From Paenibacillus spiritus (GTDB lineage Bacteria; Bacillota; Bacilli; Paenibacillales; Paenibacillaceae): 64,000 nucleotides of DNA. Both the position numbers and the translations under genes were made by a program. The stretch covers positions 121,463-185,462 of the forward strand of contig NZ_VYKK01000001.1 in assembly GCF_008710135.1 (NCBI RefSeq), in the 5' to 3' direction. Each line of letters opens with the position of its first letter. Positions within the stretch are counted from its first letter, which is position 1. The notes below the pieces were generated by a model that was not told the DNA's origin, ran no database searches, and saw only the letters and a program-made list of their open reading frames with translations. Positions 62,819 through 64,000 of the stretch are shown one piece after another.

Positions 62819-62944
62819 GATATGCGGAAACAATTCGATTATAGATAACCGGCGAACTGAAAGTCCATGACCTAAAGTAAGCTAATATTGATCGATTCTC
62901 ATCTTCTTCTTCTGCTGTAGAATCTCCGGCCAAGATTAGAACAT

Positions 62945-62987
62945 AAAAAACGCTGATTCATCGCTATAGTCAGCGATAAATCAACGT
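62945..62987 (-). terminator. Terminator of the tRNA operon
   Basis: On the minus strand an imperfect stem (AACG-TGATT-ATCGCT pairing with AGCGAT-AATCA-CGTT) is followed by six T's (62950-62945). It lies 30 bases after the tRNA-Leu gene. The 62766-62944 stretch holds nothing else beyond the cre candidate. Confidence 0.75.
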
Positions 62988-63018
62988 TCTTTTCACCGTT
63001 CAATCAACGGAATTGTAA

Positions 63019-63097
63019 TGCCGGTGAGAGGACTCGAACCTCCACGGTTTCCCTCACGATTTTGAGTCGCGCGCGTCTGCCATTCCGCCACACCGGC
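63019..63097 (-). tRNA. tRNA-Leu (CAA)
   Basis: Acceptor GCCGGTG/CACCGGC, anticodon loop CTCAAAA giving CAA, class II with an extended variable arm, T-arm GGTTCGAGTCC. No encoded CCA. Last gene of the cluster. Confidence 0.92.
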
Positions 63098-63136
63098 ACA
63101 TAAAGAAAAAAGAAATGGGATCATTTCCAATAAAGT

Positions 63137-63210
63137 TGGAGGCGCCACCCAGATTCGAACTGGGGATAGAGCTTTTGCAGAGCTGTGCCTTACCACTTGG
63201 CTATGGCGCC
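63137..63210 (-). tRNA. tRNA-Cys (GCA)
   Basis: Acceptor GGCGCCA/TGGCGCC, anticodon loop CTGCAAA, T-arm CAGTTCGAATCTG, encoded 3' CCA. Confidence 0.95.
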
Positions 63211-63223
63211 ATATGAATATGAA

Positions 63224-63298
63224 TGGAGCGGACGACGGGAATCGAACCCGCGACCCTCGCCTTGGCAAGGCGATGCTCTACCGCTGAGCCACGTCCGC
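63224..63298 (-). tRNA. tRNA-Gly (GCC)
   Basis: Acceptor GCGGACG/CGTCCGC, anticodon loop TTGCCAA, T-arm CGGGTTCGATTCCCG, encoded CCA. Confidence 0.95.
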
Positions 63299-63304
63299 AT
63301 AAAA

Positions 63305-63380
63305 TGGCTGGGGATATAGGATTCGAACCTATGCAATGACGGAGTCAAAGTCCGTTGCCTTACCGCTTGGCTAATCCCCA
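63305..63380 (-). tRNA. tRNA-Gln (TTG)
   Basis: Acceptor TGGGGAT/ATCCCCA, anticodon loop CTTTGAC, discriminator G, encoded CCA. Confidence 0.95.
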
Positions 63381-63393
63381 TTAAATGAATAGA

Positions 63394-63470
63394 TGGGGCG
63401 ATCGATGGGACTTGAACCCACGAGTGCCGGAGCCACAATCCGGTGCGTTAACCCCTTCGCCACGACCGCC
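63394..63470 (-). tRNA. tRNA-His (GTG)
   Basis: Acceptor GGCGGTC/GATCGCC, anticodon loop ATTGTGG, discriminator C (needed by His-tRNA synthetase), encoded CCA. Confidence 0.95.
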
Positions 63471-63499
63471 ATATGAACGACAATTAAAAGTTAAGTAAA

Positions 63500-63573
63500 T
63501 GGCAGGGGCAGCAGGAATTGAACCCACACTAACGGTTTTGGAGACCGCTGTTCTACCTTTAAACTATGCCCCT
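63500..63573 (-). tRNA. tRNA-Trp (CCA)
   Basis: Acceptor AGGGGCA/TGCCCCT, anticodon loop CTCCAAA, discriminator G, encoded CCA. Confidence 0.95.
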
Positions 63574-63578
63574 ATAAC

Positions 63579-63664
63579 TGGTGGAGGATGATGGATTCGA
63601 ACCACCGAACTCGGACGAGAACAGATTTACAGTCTGCTGCGTTTGGCCACTTCGCTAATCCTCC
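63579..63664 (-). tRNA. tRNA-Tyr (GTA)
   Basis: Acceptor GGAGGAT/ATCCTCC, anticodon loop CTGTAAA, long class II variable arm, discriminator A, encoded CCA. Only five bases from tRNA-Trp. Confidence 0.95.
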
Positions 63665-63673
63665 AGGATTACA

Positions 63674-63749
<76 letters not shown>

Positions 63750-63773
63750 TTATTTGATTGTCAGCTAAGACGA

Positions 63774-63849
<76 letters not shown>

Positions 63850-63863
63850 TTACAAAACTTAAA

Positions 63864-63940
63864 TGGCGGAACCGACGGGATTCGAACCCGCGATCTCCTG
63901 CGTGACAGGCAGGCATGTTAGGCCTCTACACCACGGTTCC
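63864..63940 (-). tRNA. tRNA-Asp (GTC)
   Basis: Acceptor GGAACCG/CGGTTCC, anticodon loop CTGTCAC, discriminator G, encoded CCA. Confidence 0.95.
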
Positions 63941-63960
63941 AAGAGGCTAAGGTGAATCAA

Positions 63961-64000
63961 TTGCGGGGGCAGGATTTGAACCTGCGGCCTTCGGGTTATG
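63961..64000 (-). tRNA. tRNA-Met (CAT), initiator type, partial at window edge
   Basis: Only the part from the anticodon CAT to the 3' end is inside. The CCC run in the anticodon stem and the CCCCCGCAA end are those of initiator tRNA in Bacillus. No CCA is encoded. Confidence 0.85.

Noticed and set aside
62766..63018. An attachment site or mobile element next to the tRNA genes
   Set aside because: No integrase, no direct repeat of a tRNA 3' end and no transposase remnant was seen; the stretch ends in the tRNA operon terminator.

Overview
The window looks like chromosomal DNA of a GC-rich, endospore-forming Firmicute, most likely Paenibacillus or a close relative. The evidence is a small acid-soluble spore protein I gene with a sigma-G-like promoter, a Lia-type envelope-stress operon, Bacillus-style ribosome binding sites with frequent GTG/TTG starts, a Bacillus trnD-like tRNA order, and plant-polysaccharide hydrolases. 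The genus is an inference; nothing here proves it.

Layout. (1) 1-2.7 kb: start of a sucrose phosphorylase gene (minus), a lower-GC methyltransferase and a LacI-family repressor (plus), tied together by three copies of one operator-like sequence. (2) 2.8-17.4 kb: housekeeping and hypothetical genes: UvrD-type helicase, metallo-beta-lactamase-fold hydrolase, small lipoprotein, GNAT-like acyltransferase, a frameshifted WG-repeat protein, TrmH-type rRNA methyltransferase, KtrA, SspI, a Cys-rich pentapeptide-repeat protein, release factor 3, a repeat-bearing lipoprotein, glucose-6-phosphate dehydrogenase and a YwmB-like protein. (3) 17.5-22.5 kb: a minus-strand envelope-stress operon (LiaI-like, PspA, PspC, second PspA, LiaF, LiaS, LiaR). 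(4) 22.7-25.7 kb: aldehyde dehydrogenase and a GH1 (6-phospho-)beta-glucosidase, both plus.

(5) 25.7-56.1 kb: the main attraction, a 30-kb minus-strand trans-AT PKS/NRPS operon. In transcription order: two ABC half-transporters, a starter-C/A(Gly)/T NRPS, a free-standing malonyl acyltransferase, two AT-less KS-DH-KR-ACP proteins, a 3,715-residue protein KS0-T-C-A(Thr)-T-E-C-A(Ser)-T ending in a Cys-peptidase-like domain that resembles BtrH, and a type II thioesterase. Gene ends overlap or nearly touch, and one strong sigma-A promoter lies ahead of the first gene. Read colinearly, the line should make an N-acyl-glycine extended twice to a 6-amino-hexa-2,4-dienoyl unit, then D-Thr and Ser. There is no cis thioesterase; the unusual C-terminal domain is the best candidate for release or transfer. 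I recognise no known product with this plan.

(6) 56.2-62.8 kb: an arabinogalactan/arabinan utilisation locus (GH53, GH127, AraC-type regulator, CE1-like esterase, GH43) whose products lack signal peptides and therefore probably act on imported oligosaccharides. (7) 63.0-64.0 kb: ten complete tRNA genes and one partial, minus strand. No stretch longer than about 300 bases lacks a gene or gene remnant. No insertion sequence, integrase, CRISPR array or rRNA was seen.
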